From positions 124,001 to 188,000 of the forward strand of contig OZ025702.1 of assembly GCA_964019335.1 (NCBI GenBank): 64,000 nucleotides of DNA, read 5' to 3'. Both the position numbers and the translations under genes were made by a program. The notes beneath the pieces are model-generated. The model was not told where the DNA came from. It worked only from the letters and a program-made list of their open reading frames with translations, and did no database searches. Of the stretch, positions 51,203 to 61,581 are shown piece by piece (the stretch's first letter is position 1; each line of letters opens with the position of its first letter). The stretch is from Diplonema japonicum. Taxonomy: Eukaryota > Euglenozoa > Diplonemea > Diplonemida > Diplonemidae.

Positions 51203-52508
51203 ATGGGGCAAGGACTCTCAACAGAAATAGGAGAGGACTCCTTGTATTACACTAATAAAGCCCAGCTTGAAGAGACAGAGCAAAAGGTCAGAGAGTCCGA
51301 TAACTGCCACGAATTGGAGCTGGCGAACCGATACATAGGGGAGGAGGGGATGACGGTGGCAAGGGACCTGCTGAGGAACAACACAACAGTAAGGCACTTG
51401 AACCTGAGCTACAACAGGCTGAACGATGACTCGATAGGGGTGCTGTGTGAAGGTTTGAGCGAGAACAACACGGTGTGTGGGTTTAAAAAAAAAAAAAAAC
51501 TACACCCCACAGCTTGAAATCCTGAACCTTTCAGGCAACGCGATGACAGAGGAAGGAGCGAAATTTCTCGCAGCGTTGCTTCGAACAAACACCACGCTGC
51601 ATACTTTGATTCTCTACAACTGCAGCCTTGACGATCGTTGTGGGTTGGCACTTGCGAATGCCTTGCAGCACAACTCAACGCTGGATACGTTGAACGTTGC
51701 GATGAACGAAATGTCGGAGCTTTCTGCAGGATTCTTTCTGAAATGTCTGGAGCACAACAGAGCCCTCGCTGTTTTGAACACAAAACAAAACAAAATCACC
51801 GACGAACAACAGGCAAAAATACACGACGCATTACTGCAACACAAAGAAACACAGCTCGCATTGGCAGGGGAACGACGAAAACGGGCCGCAAAAGTCCGCG
51901 AGAATAAAGAACGGGAAGAGGAGGAAAAAAGAAACCAGGAACAACAACGTGCCGCGACAATAGAAAGCATAGAGAAGCAAAAACAAGACATGGACGAGAG
52001 ACAGAAAGAGCTGGAAGACGAGGAAGAGCAACTGAAACGACAGCACGACGCCAGTCAATTCGCGAGAAAAACCGCAAAAGAAAGCAACATGCAAATGAAG
52101 AAAGAGTACATCCAAGCAACAGTTGAAAATGCATACAGTTGGAGGGCGAAGATCGGGCTAGGACAAAGGGACACATGGCACGCTGGCTTCACAGCAAATC
52201 CAAGTATAAAATCCAAGAACCCCTCCGCTGACTCGTACGGAACAGTACGTACCTTGCAGCCTTGCTGGTGTGAGCCAACTGATGCCGCTGGGTACGCGGG
52301 GCAGCTGCACTATCATTGCAAGTATGAGCAGGAGCCTGATGCCTTCCACCATGACGATGCCGGGCTTGACAGTAGGAAGTACGAAGGCTGCAAGCGGACC
52401 GGCCACCCTTGCGTGAGCGTCGGGGTGTACGCGAAACCTTTGCAAAAAGACACCGCGGCAACATTTTTCTCTTCGAGGAGCCCGCACCACGTGACGGAGC
52501 ATGCGTGA
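51203..52508 (+). CDS. Leucine-rich repeat / coiled-coil protein
   Basis: Two exons, 51203-51472 and 51513-52508, joined over a 40-nt intron (GTGTGTGGGTTTAAAA...CCCCACAG), giving 421 residues. MGQGLSTE fits an N-myristoylation site. Residues ~38-200 are RNase-inhibitor/NLR-type LRRs: VRHLNLSYNRLNDDSIGVLC, then across the intron LEILNLSGNAMTEEGAKFLA, LHTLILYNCSLDDRCGLALA, LDTLNVAMNEMS. Residues ~205-305 are a charged coiled coil (ENKEREEEEKRNQEQQR). The C-terminus is Trp/Cys/His-containing and unassigned (WHAGFTANPSIKS). Such LRR-coiled-coil proteins often occur in flagella or basal bodies of protists; that location is a guess. A scaffold role is likely. Confidence 0.85.
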
Positions 52509-52623
52509 GAAGAAGGGGGGAAAAAAAAAAAAAAAAAAAAAATGTGAATATCCTTTTCTTGATTTTATTTTTTTTTTTCTCTTCAAAAAAAAAAAAAAAA
52601 AAAAAGAGGGGAGGGGAGTAGAA

Positions 52624-52833
52624 ATGCAGCGAGAACCCAGCGACTCGGAACTGGAGGAGGACATGGTCGAGGACATGGACGAGGACATCGTTGTCCTTGA
52701 CACCGAGCGGCGTACCACCACGGATGTCTTGAGCAGTCGCAGTTACCTTTATGATTGGGATACGGGTGCTCCTACACAGAGCGTGACGGGGCTGTGTGAG
52801 ATATTCGTGACGACGGAAGGGATGCTGCCGTGA
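52624..52833 (+). CDS. Small acidic protein, hypothetical
   Basis: 69 residues starting MQREPSDSELEEDMVEDMDE, then DIVVLDTERRTTTDVLSSRS and a short C-terminal part (YLYDWDTGAPTQSVTGLCEI). It begins 115 bp after the LRR gene, downstream of a T-rich and an A-rich tract. Strongly acidic at the start, no membrane segment. No family recognised; composition is protein-like. Confidence 0.55.
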   Translation: MQREPSDSELEEDMVEDMDEDIVVLDTERRTTTDVLSSRSYLYDWDTGAPTQSVTGLCEIFVTTEGMLP

Positions 52834-52966
52834 GAGTACTTTAATGGGTATTTTTTTTTTTTTTCTTTTTATATTTTATCCCCATTTTCTATTGCGACTA
52901 CACCTTTTGAGTTCGAGAGCAAAATAAAAAAAAGATAAATTGAACTTGTCATCCTTTTTTTTTTTT

Positions 52967-53521
52967 TTTTATCTGATAGTTCAGAAATTTCTTCACTCCT
53001 AACCCCCCCTATAATCTGATTACCCCCCTCTCATAATTTGATAATCTGGGCTATAATTTGATAGCTCAATTATGGGCAGGACTAAGGTGTTTATGGCCAG
53101 AAGGTTGGGAAATGGGACCGTGTCAAACTTTTTTGCAAGTGTGCTGAAGAACAAGGGCCCCGACGAAAGCATCTACTTTCGAACGGGAGGATCTCGAGGA
53201 GCTCATGTCTATGGAGTGCCCTGGATCTGAGCCGCTGAACCGCTTCTTACTGTACCGTGCTTTGTTTGTATGCGGTTTCTTCGGGAGTCTTCGTGTAACG
53301 GAGAACTATAACCTGGAAAGGTGCAATATCGCAGGTCAACAGGGTTGCCTGGAGGACTAAAAATGTGTAGGGTCACCGCACTTCCGCCTGAATCAGCTGA
53401 AAATAGGCCGTTTTTTCATAATTTGATAGATAGCAGTTGATAGCTCATAATTTGGTTTTGGGTTTTTGGCCCACTTTCTCGGTCACTCGGAGTGACTCAA
53501 TTTCTGAACTATCAGATAAAA
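52967..53521. mobile_element. 555-bp element with terminal inverted repeats
   Basis: The left end 52967-52998 (starting TTTTATCTGATAGTTCAGAA) and the right end 53490-53521 (ending TTCTGAACTATCAGATAAAA) are inverted copies, 29 of 32 positions by eye. Inside each end lie several ATAATTTGATA-type repeats (53034, 53053, 53418, 53444). A clear target-site duplication was not seen because the left flank is a T run. The centre carries a broken recombinase-like frame. It looks like a small, probably non-autonomous, decayed DNA transposon. Confidence 0.7.
53072..53360 (+). pseudogene. Frameshifted tyrosine-recombinase-like remnant
   Basis: The first frame, from ATG 53072, reads MGRTKVFMARRLGNGTVSNF then FASVLKNKGP. 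The sense then moves to another frame near 53157-53166 and continues KASTFEREDLEELMSMECPG, NRFLLYRALFVCGFFGSLRV, TENYNLERCNIAGQQG, with TAA at 53358-53360. The pattern of a short N-terminal arm, STFxREDLEEL, then LxFxCGFFGSLRVTENxNL recalls the box I region of tyrosine recombinases (G-LR-SE-L), as in Crypton- or DIRS-type elements. The catalytic C-terminal half (box II H-x-R and the Tyr) is absent, so it cannot be active. Assignment is tentative. It sits between the inverted repeats of the enclosing element. Confidence 0.5.
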
Positions 53522-53568
53522 TTACTTACTTTGCGCCAAAATATGGCCATCCCATTTACTCTCGAACC

Positions 53569-53608
<40 letters not shown>

Positions 53609-53858
53609 ACCCACGGTTCTCAAGTAAATTATGACCATAATTTGTTGCAAATAAATAGCTATTTTTTCGTACGACGCGTCTTAGAAAGGTAATTTTTAGA
53701 GACCCCCCCCTTTTTTGTTCATCTCTGTTAACTTACACGAACTGTCAAGAATAGCTTATCCTTGAATGCAAGTTTGAGAACAGAATTGGAACAATAACCC
53801 AAAAAAACAAAATAAACGGACGGGGGGAGGGGGGAAGCTTTTTTGTCTCTATCAATGT

Positions 53859-53896
<38 letters not shown>

Positions 53897-55021
53897 CCCG
53901 TCAAGTGATGTGCAGGGTGTGTTTCTAAACCCCCCAACATTCCCCCCCTTTTTTTTTCTGGGCTGATTTATCAGTCCTTCTGTGTGTATCAAACCAAGAG
54001 AAAGAAAAAAAGAAAAAAAAAGGGGAGGGCTTGTTGTTGTGCTTTGAAACAACTGATAGATTTCTTGTTTAGTATTTTCTCGAACAAAGCCGTCCTGGTG
54101 CTTATTTGTCCATGCTAGGGTGGCGGGTGCTCGGGAGAGTACGAGTTATTTATCTTTTCAAAAAAAAAAAAAAAAAAAAAAAAAACTACGCAAGACTTCA
54201 AGAATTAAAACTTGAACCAATGCGGTGTGAAACACAAAACTATAAGAAAGCACCATCTCTAGAGGTGTAAAAAACACGAGTTTCACAAACACACGACCAC
54301 CGAGTTGTTTGGCCCCTTCTTTAAGACTTACCAATTATTGCGAACGGGAAAAAAAAAAAAAAAAGAGAGAGAAAGAAAAAGGGGGGGTAGAATGTGTACT
54401 TACATACTAGAAAGCAGGTGCCCGTGCGCCAAGTCAAGGAAAAAAAAAAAAATAATAATAATAATAATAAGGGAAATGTAGCTGATTAGATTCGTGCGTT
54501 CCGTTCTCTAGGGGATTGTCTCCCCCTCCTCCCATTCTTTTTTTTTTTTTTTTTTGAGAAAATAACAGTAAGAAATAGAAAATTAGGAGGAGGGTGCCCC
54601 CTCTTCCTGTATTTTTTTCTCAAACAGTATGTATAGGTTCCCCTCCCTTTTTATTTGAATGTTGGGACTGCTCACATATCTGAAGCGCTGCCGGACACCT
54701 GCCGTTGTCTGCATAGCACCAAGTGAACGGCTTGAGGTAAAGTTTCTCGTTGCAGCATGCCCTCCCCCAAAAAAAATATCCGGACGAGATAACGTTTAAG
54801 TAAACAGTTTTATTTTTATTTTTGAAATAAAGGAAAAAATTTCCCTCCCTTCCTTTTGGCTTTCTTGACTAGTCTATCTCTCTACGGTGCTAGGAAAGAG
54901 AAAAAAAAGGGGGGGGGAAGAAGGCGATGGGATGGGAGGGGGAAAAAAAATACCCTCCCCCCCTCCCCTTCTTCTCTTGCCCCTCCTTCCTTTCTCTCTA
55001 AAAGGAAAAAAAGAAAATCTA

Positions 55022-55063
55022 AATGAGCCGTTGCTAACCACTTCGGTTCCTATCGATAGTGAA
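55022..55063 (+). repeat. Duplicated block R3, copy 1
   Basis: GAGCCGTTGCTAACCACTTC followed by GGTTCCTATCGATAGTG. A near-identical block lies at 55616-55652 (GGGCCGTTGCTAACCACTTC...). The two are in direct orientation 590 bp apart. Confidence 0.7.
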
Positions 55064-55615
55064 TTACAACTAGTACTACTTACTACTCCTCCCTCCCCCC
55101 CTTAATTTTAACCACTAAACCACATGTCATGTATATGTGACATAAAAAAGAAAGTAATCCATTGACCTTTTTGGTCAAATTGCAACCTGCTATTCTCTTT
55201 TTTCTCACCTTGTTTGGCTAAATGCTGCCCTTTTTCAGCATCATTTTAAGAATTTGAGAAGTCTAAAATCCGGGGGAAAGTGGCTGAAGGGGGGCATCAG
55301 AAGCACCCGAAACACCGACAAGTACCAGAAAACTCATCGATAAGCCACCGGATGCCAGAGAGGTGTGAAACGCAAGCTAAATCTGGTCAGATTAGTTTTT
55401 TTTTAATGCATTTTTGTGCATTTTTAGGCAATTGGGTCAAAAATCATAAGGTTGAAAGAGGCATAAAAACAACACTTTATATTGGTTGAATGCTGCCATT
55501 TTTTTTGGGGGGGGGGGAGATTGACTCTTTCGGTTTTTTGGCCTGTGGGATTAGTGGTCAATATAAATGTCTCTCTTTTTTTTTTTTTTTCTCTTTTTTT
55601 TTAGTAGCGTATGGT

Positions 55616-55652
55616 GGGCCGTTGCTAACCACTTCGTTCCTATCATAGTGGA
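55616..55652 (+). repeat. Duplicated block R3, copy 2
   Basis: Matches the block at 55022 except for two small deletions (CGGTTCC to CGTTCC, ATCGATAG to ATCATAG). It is followed by a T run and then the inverted repeat at 55667. Confidence 0.7.
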
Positions 55653-55666
55653 TTTTTTTTTCCTTC

Positions 55667-55746
55667 TTAAACCTGATGCACGCTGCAACGTCGTCAAATT
55701 TTTTTCAAACGATAATTTATTGAGTCTTGGTGTGCATCAGGTTAAA
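55667..55746. repeat. Inverted repeat with 50-nt loop
   Basis: TTAAACCTGATGCAC at 55667-55681 pairs with GTGCATCAGGTTAAA at 55732-55746 (14 of 15). It may be a foldback element end or an RNA hairpin. No coding role is seen. Confidence 0.6.
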
Positions 55747-56080
55747 AGAGAATTCCGTATGCAACTTTTATTGTGCCAAGCAAAAGAAGTTTTTGCAGCT
55801 TTGTAAATTCTATTTTTTTTTTGCTTGCGAACAGCAAAGATATAAGTCATAAGGAATTCGTTTTCCCTCCGCCACGATAGGTAAAAAAAGATATATATGT
55901 CTTGTTATTGCCGTATTTGGGCTTAATATGAAATGGAGAAGGGAAAAAAAAAATTCCGGTAAATTCCGAGTGGCTAAAGAGCCAAAAAAAGAAGAAAAAA
56001 AGAAAATAAAAAAAAAAAATAAAAAAAAACCATTTGTTGTCGATTCTTATTGCAGAGTTAAACAATCGCTAACGAGCTAA

Positions 56081-56130
<50 letters not shown>

Positions 56131-56273
56131 CTTTTTTTTTGCAACTTTGCTTGGGCGGAGTCAAACCTCCGCTGGTGATCCCTTGGCCACGGACAAAGAA
56201 GTTCCTCCCCCCCCTCTGCACTCTTTCGAGGTAAAAAAAAAGAGTTTTATTACCTTGTTAACTTTTTCTTTTC

Positions 56274-56387
56274 TTGCGCACTGCACGAGCGCAGAATCTT
56301 GGTTACCCGGAGTCGCCCCGGCTAGGGTTGAGTTACGCAGAAGAAGCTACAGCTCGGTCGAGGTGCGCCCCCTTTAATCAAGTAGTC
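56274..56387 (+). repeat. Dispersed repeat family R1, copy 2
   Basis: Matches 13137-13331 in blocks (AATCTTGGTTACCCGG, TACGCAGAAGAAGCTACAG, TTTAATCAAGTAG). One frame reads RTARAQNLGYPESPRLGLSY and parallels the frame of the first copy. An R2 copy follows 90 bp downstream, the same R1-then-R2 order as at 13.1-13.8 kb, which suggests both blocks belong to one element. Confidence 0.55.
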
Positions 56388-56473
56388 AGTTCGTGCTTCG
56401 TTGCACACTTAACGCCACTTAGTGTTGCAATCAAAACCCCATTCCCCCCCCCCCCCCTTTTTTTTGCGTCTTT

Positions 56474-56515
56474 TTCAGGCGTCCTGCCACACACCGCAGG
56501 TACCCTTAAATATCT
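56474..56515 (+). repeat. Dispersed repeat family R2, copy 3
   Basis: Differs from the 13811 copy at about two positions (CACACACC for CACATACC, AAATATC for AAATGTC). It again precedes a T run. Confidence 0.75.
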
Positions 56516-56914
56516 CTTCTTTTTTTTTTCTTGTGTGTCGTTTGCTAAACGAACTCCTCACCGTCAAAGACATCTTTTCCCTTCTTTTTTATTGTTACAA
56601 ATATTCATCTTTCAAAAAAAAAAAAAAAAAAAAAAAAAGATATGAGCTCGTCCGGACGAAAATGTCAACACTTTTTTGGGCACTTCCGAAAATTTCTTGT
56701 TTTGATTATTTGAGCAAAAAAAGGGCATGACGCCGTTCTTTCAATTGCGATGCTTGTTTGCCATGAGGGTGGCAGGCTTTGCAACCGGCTGCCCCTAAGG
56801 GATTTTGGCCTTTTTCAGAAAAACCATTCTTAACACTTGCCTGCTCATGCAGAGCTTTGACATTGGTATCTTTGGGGTCAAACTTTCATTCTCTACCCAT
56901 CTTCTGAGGTTTTT

Positions 56915-56949
<35 letters not shown>

Positions 56950-57462
56950 ACTCATAATGCTTTAAAAGTGAAAATTTTGCTTTTTTAGGGGGTTTTAAAG
57001 GGATTCTAGCCTTAAATAGGCCAAAATGGCACTTTAAGGGTAAGTTCGAATTCACATTCATATTTCTCTCTTTTTTTTAATTCAGTACGCCAGGCGGTTT
57101 ATAAGCAACCAAAGCCATTCTTCTCTTTCTATTTTCTTTTCTTTCTTTTTTTTTGTTTAATACCCCTGTTGGCTTGTTCTGCCAGATAAAGCAGTACCCT
57201 ACATTACTTCAGACCTTCATAAACACTAGTGTATTTCCCGGTAGCCAGAAGTAGTCAGAATCATCAATAACTGCTTTCGTTGATCTTGCAATTTTGCAAC
57301 AACAGGTGCATTGAGATAAGCACGCACCATGCACTCCAGCCACACCCACTAGTACACACTTTCTATCGGTTGCTTTTTTAAATTACTGTAAACTGAAAAA
57401 AAATATCAGACGGACAAGGAAGGGGGAAAAAAACAAAAAAAGAGGAGGGGGTAAGAAAAGAA

Positions 57463-58374
57463 ATGCCGGCGAAGAAAGAAAAGGGAGAAGAAACACCTAC
57501 GAAACCAGCGGTGAACTATGAGGAGTTCATGAAGGAAGACGTAAAGGAGAGGTGCAAGGCGGAAGATGTCATCATGCAAACGAAAATTACAAATGAGATT
57601 CTAAGAGCAGGGAGCTCTCTGTGCTCCCCTGTCCCCCCTCCTGATACGGCGATGGTGGAAATTTACCCTAAAGGGTTGCAGGTGTGCATAGTCAAGCCAA
57701 GGTGCAGAATTTTCGACGCGAATCTCAAAAAAATGAAGGACGACATGAAATATAGCTGGGCTTTTGAAAACTTTGCGTTCAATGTGGGACACCCAGGGAA
57801 GGTCCTCGACCACATAGAGCACCCTGGCGTGGGGTACGTGACACACGTCGTTCAGCTGTTCACCAACACTTCTGAGTACAACGTCATAATGGTGCCTCCT
57901 GAGGCTCTTGGGCCATCGTGTTGGAAAGACCAGTTTGTGTTCATTCACGACATCGAAGGGAGGAGAGACACCGACAAAGACATTCGGTCGCATTATTCAA
58001 TCATCTCTGAAGAGCAATGGGCACACCCAGGCGAAATACGAAAACACCGTACTGCTCGAATCCTCTCTGTTGGTTTTTTCGCCGGTGACACCCACTGCTT
58101 GCTCAGGCTCGAGCCCCCTGGGCTTCCCGACGGCAAGTACTGCGTTTTTAGTGTGACCGCCATCAACGACACAGCGCAATGGTCAAAAAGCTCAAACCGC
58201 CCCTTGTACCACGAACACAGCACAAACGTTGTTCTTGATACGACTGACATCCCCCTGCGGGGCACCAACGCTGGCTCCGTTGGCCACGTCATCTCCCGGC
58301 CCTTCCGTGGGCAGCAGCAGAATGAGCTTCAGCAGTATCCCGTATGTTTTCTTTGGGAGGGTTTTTTGAATGGG

Positions 58375-58406
<32 letters not shown>

Positions 58407-58608
58407 TCATCTATTACCCTCCTCGGACTACCTCCAGCCTCCCAGTTCCCGACAATGCATATGGAGCTTCATATGGTACTTTGGATTTTTTTTTTTTTTT
58501 CTTTTGAATTTGAAAAAAAAAATTTTATTCTTTCGTGCAGAATCAACGTCCGAAATGAGCCGGCAGCAGTTGGCGGAAATTCGTGCTGGGTGCCCTATGG
58601 ACCCGTGA
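57463..58608 (+). CDS. Hypothetical protein, three exons
   Basis: Exons 57463-58341, 58406-58475 and 58541-58608 give 338 residues. Introns are 64 nt (GTATGT...A run...AAAAG) and 65 nt (GTACTT...TTTCGTGCAG). Splicing joins QQYP to VIYYPPRTTSSLPVPDNAYG and then to ESTSEMSRQQLAEIRAGCPM, which reads well. Residues 1-40 are Lys/Glu-rich. Residues ~60-275 look like one globular domain rich in strands (AMVEIYPKGLQVCIVKPRC, YSWAFENFAFNVGHPGKVLD, HVVQLFTNTSEYNVIMVPPE, DGKYCVFSVTAINDTAQW). No family recognised, no membrane segment, no catalytic motif. The coiled-coil gene follows 167 bp later on the same strand. Confidence 0.75.
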
Positions 58609-58774
58609 TGATTGGGGGGAGGGGTGCTTTTTTTTTTTCCCCTCTTTTTTTTTTTTTTTTTTCTTTTGTCTTTTTTTTTTCTTTTCTTTCTTTGTTGCTT
58701 TCATTTCCCACCGCCCCCTTCTTGAATTTCAATTCGCTTTCTTTCACCGTTCAGCCTCCACCACAGGCCACTCA
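58609..58774 (+). promoter_or_regulatory. Pyrimidine-rich spacer with candidate trans-splice acceptors
   Basis: An almost pure T/C tract (58625-58730) is followed by AGs at 58753-58754 (GTTCAG) and 58765-58766 (CCACAG), 21 and 9 nt before ATG 58775. This places the start of the coiled-coil gene at 58775 and excludes the poly-Phe stretch that is open upstream in the same frame. Inference from sequence only. Confidence 0.45.
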
Positions 58775-61375
58775 ATGCCGCCACCCATTGGGATGACAAA
58801 GACGAACATCCAACCTCCCAGGAGGCGGGATCAGAGTTCGTCAAGAAGGGATAGGGACAGGGACAGGGATAGAGATAGCAGTTCAACCCGCAAGCCAACC
58901 AGTGGGGATGGGAAGAAGGTACCTCCTGGAGTGCCTGCACCAAAGCTCAAGAAACCGACAAGGAGCACGAGTAGAGACGGGAGGAAGGACATAAGGGTGC
59001 CACCTGAAAGGCTACACAGGTCCGTAAAGAGCAGCACTCCACCACCCCCACGGGCGCGGGTAGCTGACTTCCTCGGCTCCCTTGGGGAGTCTATTAAGTC
59101 AAACGCCACCACGCAACGCTCTGCTGCGTCACGTCACTCCGCACGCACAGCTACTTCAGAAAAGCGCAACTACGCGTTCAGTGAGTCCTCCGCAAAGGAA
59201 GACATCCCTTCGCTGTACACCGCCAAGCGAGGGCCTGCACCGCCACCACCCCCTGCACCTCCACGAAAAGAAGAAGTGAAGGAAGATAAGAATGAGGAAC
59301 AAAACCCGAAAGAAAAAGAAGAGAAACCTAAGCCAGTCGACTACACAGCACTCTTGGAGAGCAGCATGAACAGCGTAAAGGAGGAGATCGACGTGTCCAG
59401 TCCCCCTCTTGACCAGTCGGAGTCTCCAGTTGTCCGTGCCTCGGTAAGGTCCCTCTCTGCGCTGTCTGAATCTTCCTTGGAGAAAGAAGACATGCTGCCC
59501 CCTAAGACGCCGGGCACCGGGCTGTCAGCAGGGATGCGCCTCGGCAACGTTCCCACGCCGGTGCGACCCGTGCCGCCTGCTAGGAACGTCAACGACACGT
59601 ATAAGTCCCAGTGGCAGGGCCTCATCGACGGGCAGAGCGATACCAGCGAGGAACCTTCACCTGCAGACCGCATCAGCAAAGCTGTCGAGCGCTCCAAAGC
59701 TGAGCAGGCCACCGCATCGCCACCCGAGTCCTCTATTTCGCAAATCATCTCCATCACCAACGACGACCTTGACGAAACAGAGCCGCAGTCACCATTACAA
59801 CTACCACGCGAGCCTGAGCCAAAACCAACGCCAGAGCCCGAACCTGAGAATGAGCATCACTATGAGCATCAGCCTCAGTCCGAACCCACCAAACACCTGT
59901 CGTATGGGGAACCCTCCCTTTCTCCATCACCTTCTCCAGCAACACGGACTTTGCAGTCTGAGGTGAACGTCCATGTCAACACTATTAACCTGCTGGAGAA
60001 GGAAAGGAACGCTATGTCGGAGAGGCTGCTGGTGTCCGAGGGTTTGGTCGATACTGTCAAGAGGGAAGCACGGGAGCGAGAGGAAGAGTACCTGCAGTCC
60101 ATCAGGGCGGCAGAGGTGACGAAGGGGGAGAACAAAAAACTAGTCGATGAGATCCAGCGTCTACGGGACGGCGTGGCTGCGGGGTGGACGGAGCACGAAG
60201 CACTGCGGAGCAAGGCGTCGGAGTCGGCGAGAAACCAGCGGGAGGTGGAGGTGCAGTTGATCAGGGCAAGGAGCATTGCTGAGAGGCATGACCAAGAACT
60301 GGACCAGTTCAGAAAGGAGACAGAGCGCGCAGAGCGTGACCAGGCTGTGGCAGAGCGGAAATGCGAACAGCTTGAGGTGCAGGTGCAGGCGCTGCAATTG
60401 GAGCTTCACAAACAAAAAGCTTATTTGGAAGAGAGCGAGACAAAGTGTGCAGAAGCACAGCGCCAGCTTGCGGCAATGAGAAAAGGTGAAAGCGAGGAAG
60501 TGAAGGAGTTGAAAGAAGAGCTTATCGCAATGGACGAGATGAGGGAGCAGTACTACAAAATGAAACAAGAGCTCAATACTCTGAAGTTCGCATCACGGGA
60601 ATCGGAAATCATCGAAACCCTGCGCACTGAAGTACGCATCCTCCGTGAGCGAGAGGCGACCAGGGGGCGTGAGGACACCCTTCTGCAGCAGCTAGACGTC
60701 GCAAAAACGGAGAACGACCAGTTGAAGTCGTCTCCGGTGATGTGCAGGGAAGTGCAGCTTCTGCACGAAGAGCTTGAAAAGGAACGGCAGGAAAAGCACC
60801 AGATGATGGTATCGAGCTCGAAGGCCCTGCTGGAAGGCGCGAAAGAAGCGGCTACAGAACTAGAAGAACTCCGCGAGCAGAACAAAGAAGCACAGACAGA
60901 AATCAGAACCCTGACAATGCAACTCCAGGCTGCACTGGCTGACAGGGACGTCACGCAGCAGGACTACTGGAACAAGCTTCTTGGGAAGTGTGAGGACCTT
61001 CTGTTGCCGAAGGAGGAAAAGGCGGGAAGCGTGTCAGCAAGAAGGGGCCGGGAGCCTGAAAGGGTGGCATACATGTCGCATAGCCTAGGCATGCCTCCTC
61101 GGTCCGCTTCGGCTTCAAGCAACACCAATGGGCACTTGGCCGTTGCTGTGTGCAACCAGTCCCTTGACCTCCCTTCACCGCCCAGGCTGGCGGGCAGATC
61201 ACCTTCGCCGGGCACTTTCACACCGTGTCCTGCTGACCCAAGGTATGAGCGAGGAAAAAGGAGGGGAAAAAAAAAAAGAAAAAAAAACACACACAGGCCT
61301 GCTTCTTCCCCTCCACGCCGTGTGGCGTCTGTTTCAGGGAGGATCCCCGCTGCACCTGTGCTCCGCAGGTGTTAA
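58775..61375 (+). CDS. Long coiled-coil protein with basic/Pro-rich head
   Basis: Two exons, 58775-61242 and 61297-61375, joined over a 54-nt intron (GTATGAGCGAGG...ACACACAG) without in-frame stops, giving 848 residues. The head is an Arg/Asp repeat (RRDRDRDRDRD) and Ser/Pro/Lys-rich. Pro runs (APPPPPAPP near 150), acidic linkers and a Glu-Pro repeat (EPEPKPTPEPEPE) follow. Residues ~390-740 are a continuous coiled coil (EREEEYLQSIRAAEV, KCEQLEVQVQALQLELHK). The tail is Ser/Pro/Arg-rich. It is probably a cytoskeletal or centrosome/flagellar scaffold; no specific family is recognised. Retention of the intron would insert 18 mostly Lys/Arg residues. Confidence 0.8.
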   Translation: MPPPIGMTKTNIQPPRRRDQSSSRRDRDRDRDRDSSSTRKPTSGDGKKVPPGVPAPKLKKPTRSTSRDGRKDIRVPPERLHRSVKSSTPPPPRARVADFLGSLGESIKSNATTQRSAASRHSARTATSEKRNYAFSESSAKEDIPSLYTAKRGPAPPPPPAPPRKEEVKEDKNEEQNPKEKEEKPKPVDYTALLESSMNSVKEEIDVSSPPLDQSESPVVRASVRSLSALSESSLEKEDMLPPKTPGTGLSAGMRLGNVPTPVRPVPPARNVNDTYKSQWQGLIDGQSDTSEEPSPADRISKAVERSKAEQATASPPESSISQIISITNDDLDETEPQSPLQLPREPEPKPTPEPEPENEHHYEHQPQSEPTKHLSYGEPSLSPSPSPATRTLQSEVNVHVNTINLLEKERNAMSERLLVSEGLVDTVKREAREREEEYLQSIRAAEVTKGENKKLVDEIQRLRDGVAAGWTEHEALRSKASESARNQREVEVQLIRARSIAERHDQELDQFRKETERAERDQAVAERKCEQLEVQVQALQLELHKQKAYLEESETKCAEAQRQLAAMRKGESEEVKELKEELIAMDEMREQYYKMKQELNTLKFASRESEIIETLRTEVRILREREATRGREDTLLQQLDVAKTENDQLKSSPVMCREVQLLHEELEKERQEKHQMMVSSSKALLEGAKEAATELEELREQNKEAQTEIRTLTMQLQAALADRDVTQQDYWNKLLGKCEDLLLPKEEKAGSVSARRGREPERVAYMSHSLGMPPRSASASSNTNGHLAVAVCNQSLDLPSPPRLAGRSPSPGTFTPCPADPRYERGKRRGKKKRKKNTHRPASSPPRRVASVSGRIPAAPVLRRC

Positions 61376-61550
61376 AGGATGGAGGTGCGTAATTTGCAGT
61401 TATTTTAAAAAAAAAAAAAAAAATGAGAAAGAAGAAAAACACTGGCTTTTCCCACATTTAAAATGTGTTGAAAAAAAAGAAGAAAAAAAACCGAAAGAAA
61501 ACATCTAACTTTTAACATAATCTGTGTCAAAAAAAAGAAAAATAAGGAAG

Positions 61551-61581
<31 letters not shown>

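Larger units (their letters stand above)
52834..57462. other. Repeat-rich spacer
   Basis: 4.6 kb with a TIR element at 52967-53521, copies of repeats R1 and R2, a duplicated block at 55022/55616, an inverted repeat at 55667/55732, direct repeats around AATGCTGCC at 55220 and 55489, and very long T runs (53571-53607, 53862-53896, 56085-56130, 56920-56947). Open frames here are mostly poly-Phe. Apart from the recombinase-like remnant no gene is seen. Just upstream of the next gene, 57070-57462 is of mixed composition. Confidence 0.65.

Noticed and set aside
55567-55806. 79-residue open frame in the repeat-rich gap
   Set aside because: Spans a T run and an inverted repeat; no domain, likely chance.
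56150-56200. GGCGGAGTCAAACCTCCGC as a possible tRNA T-arm
   Set aside because: The loop does not match GTTCRAN and no acceptor or anticodon stem could be drawn around it.
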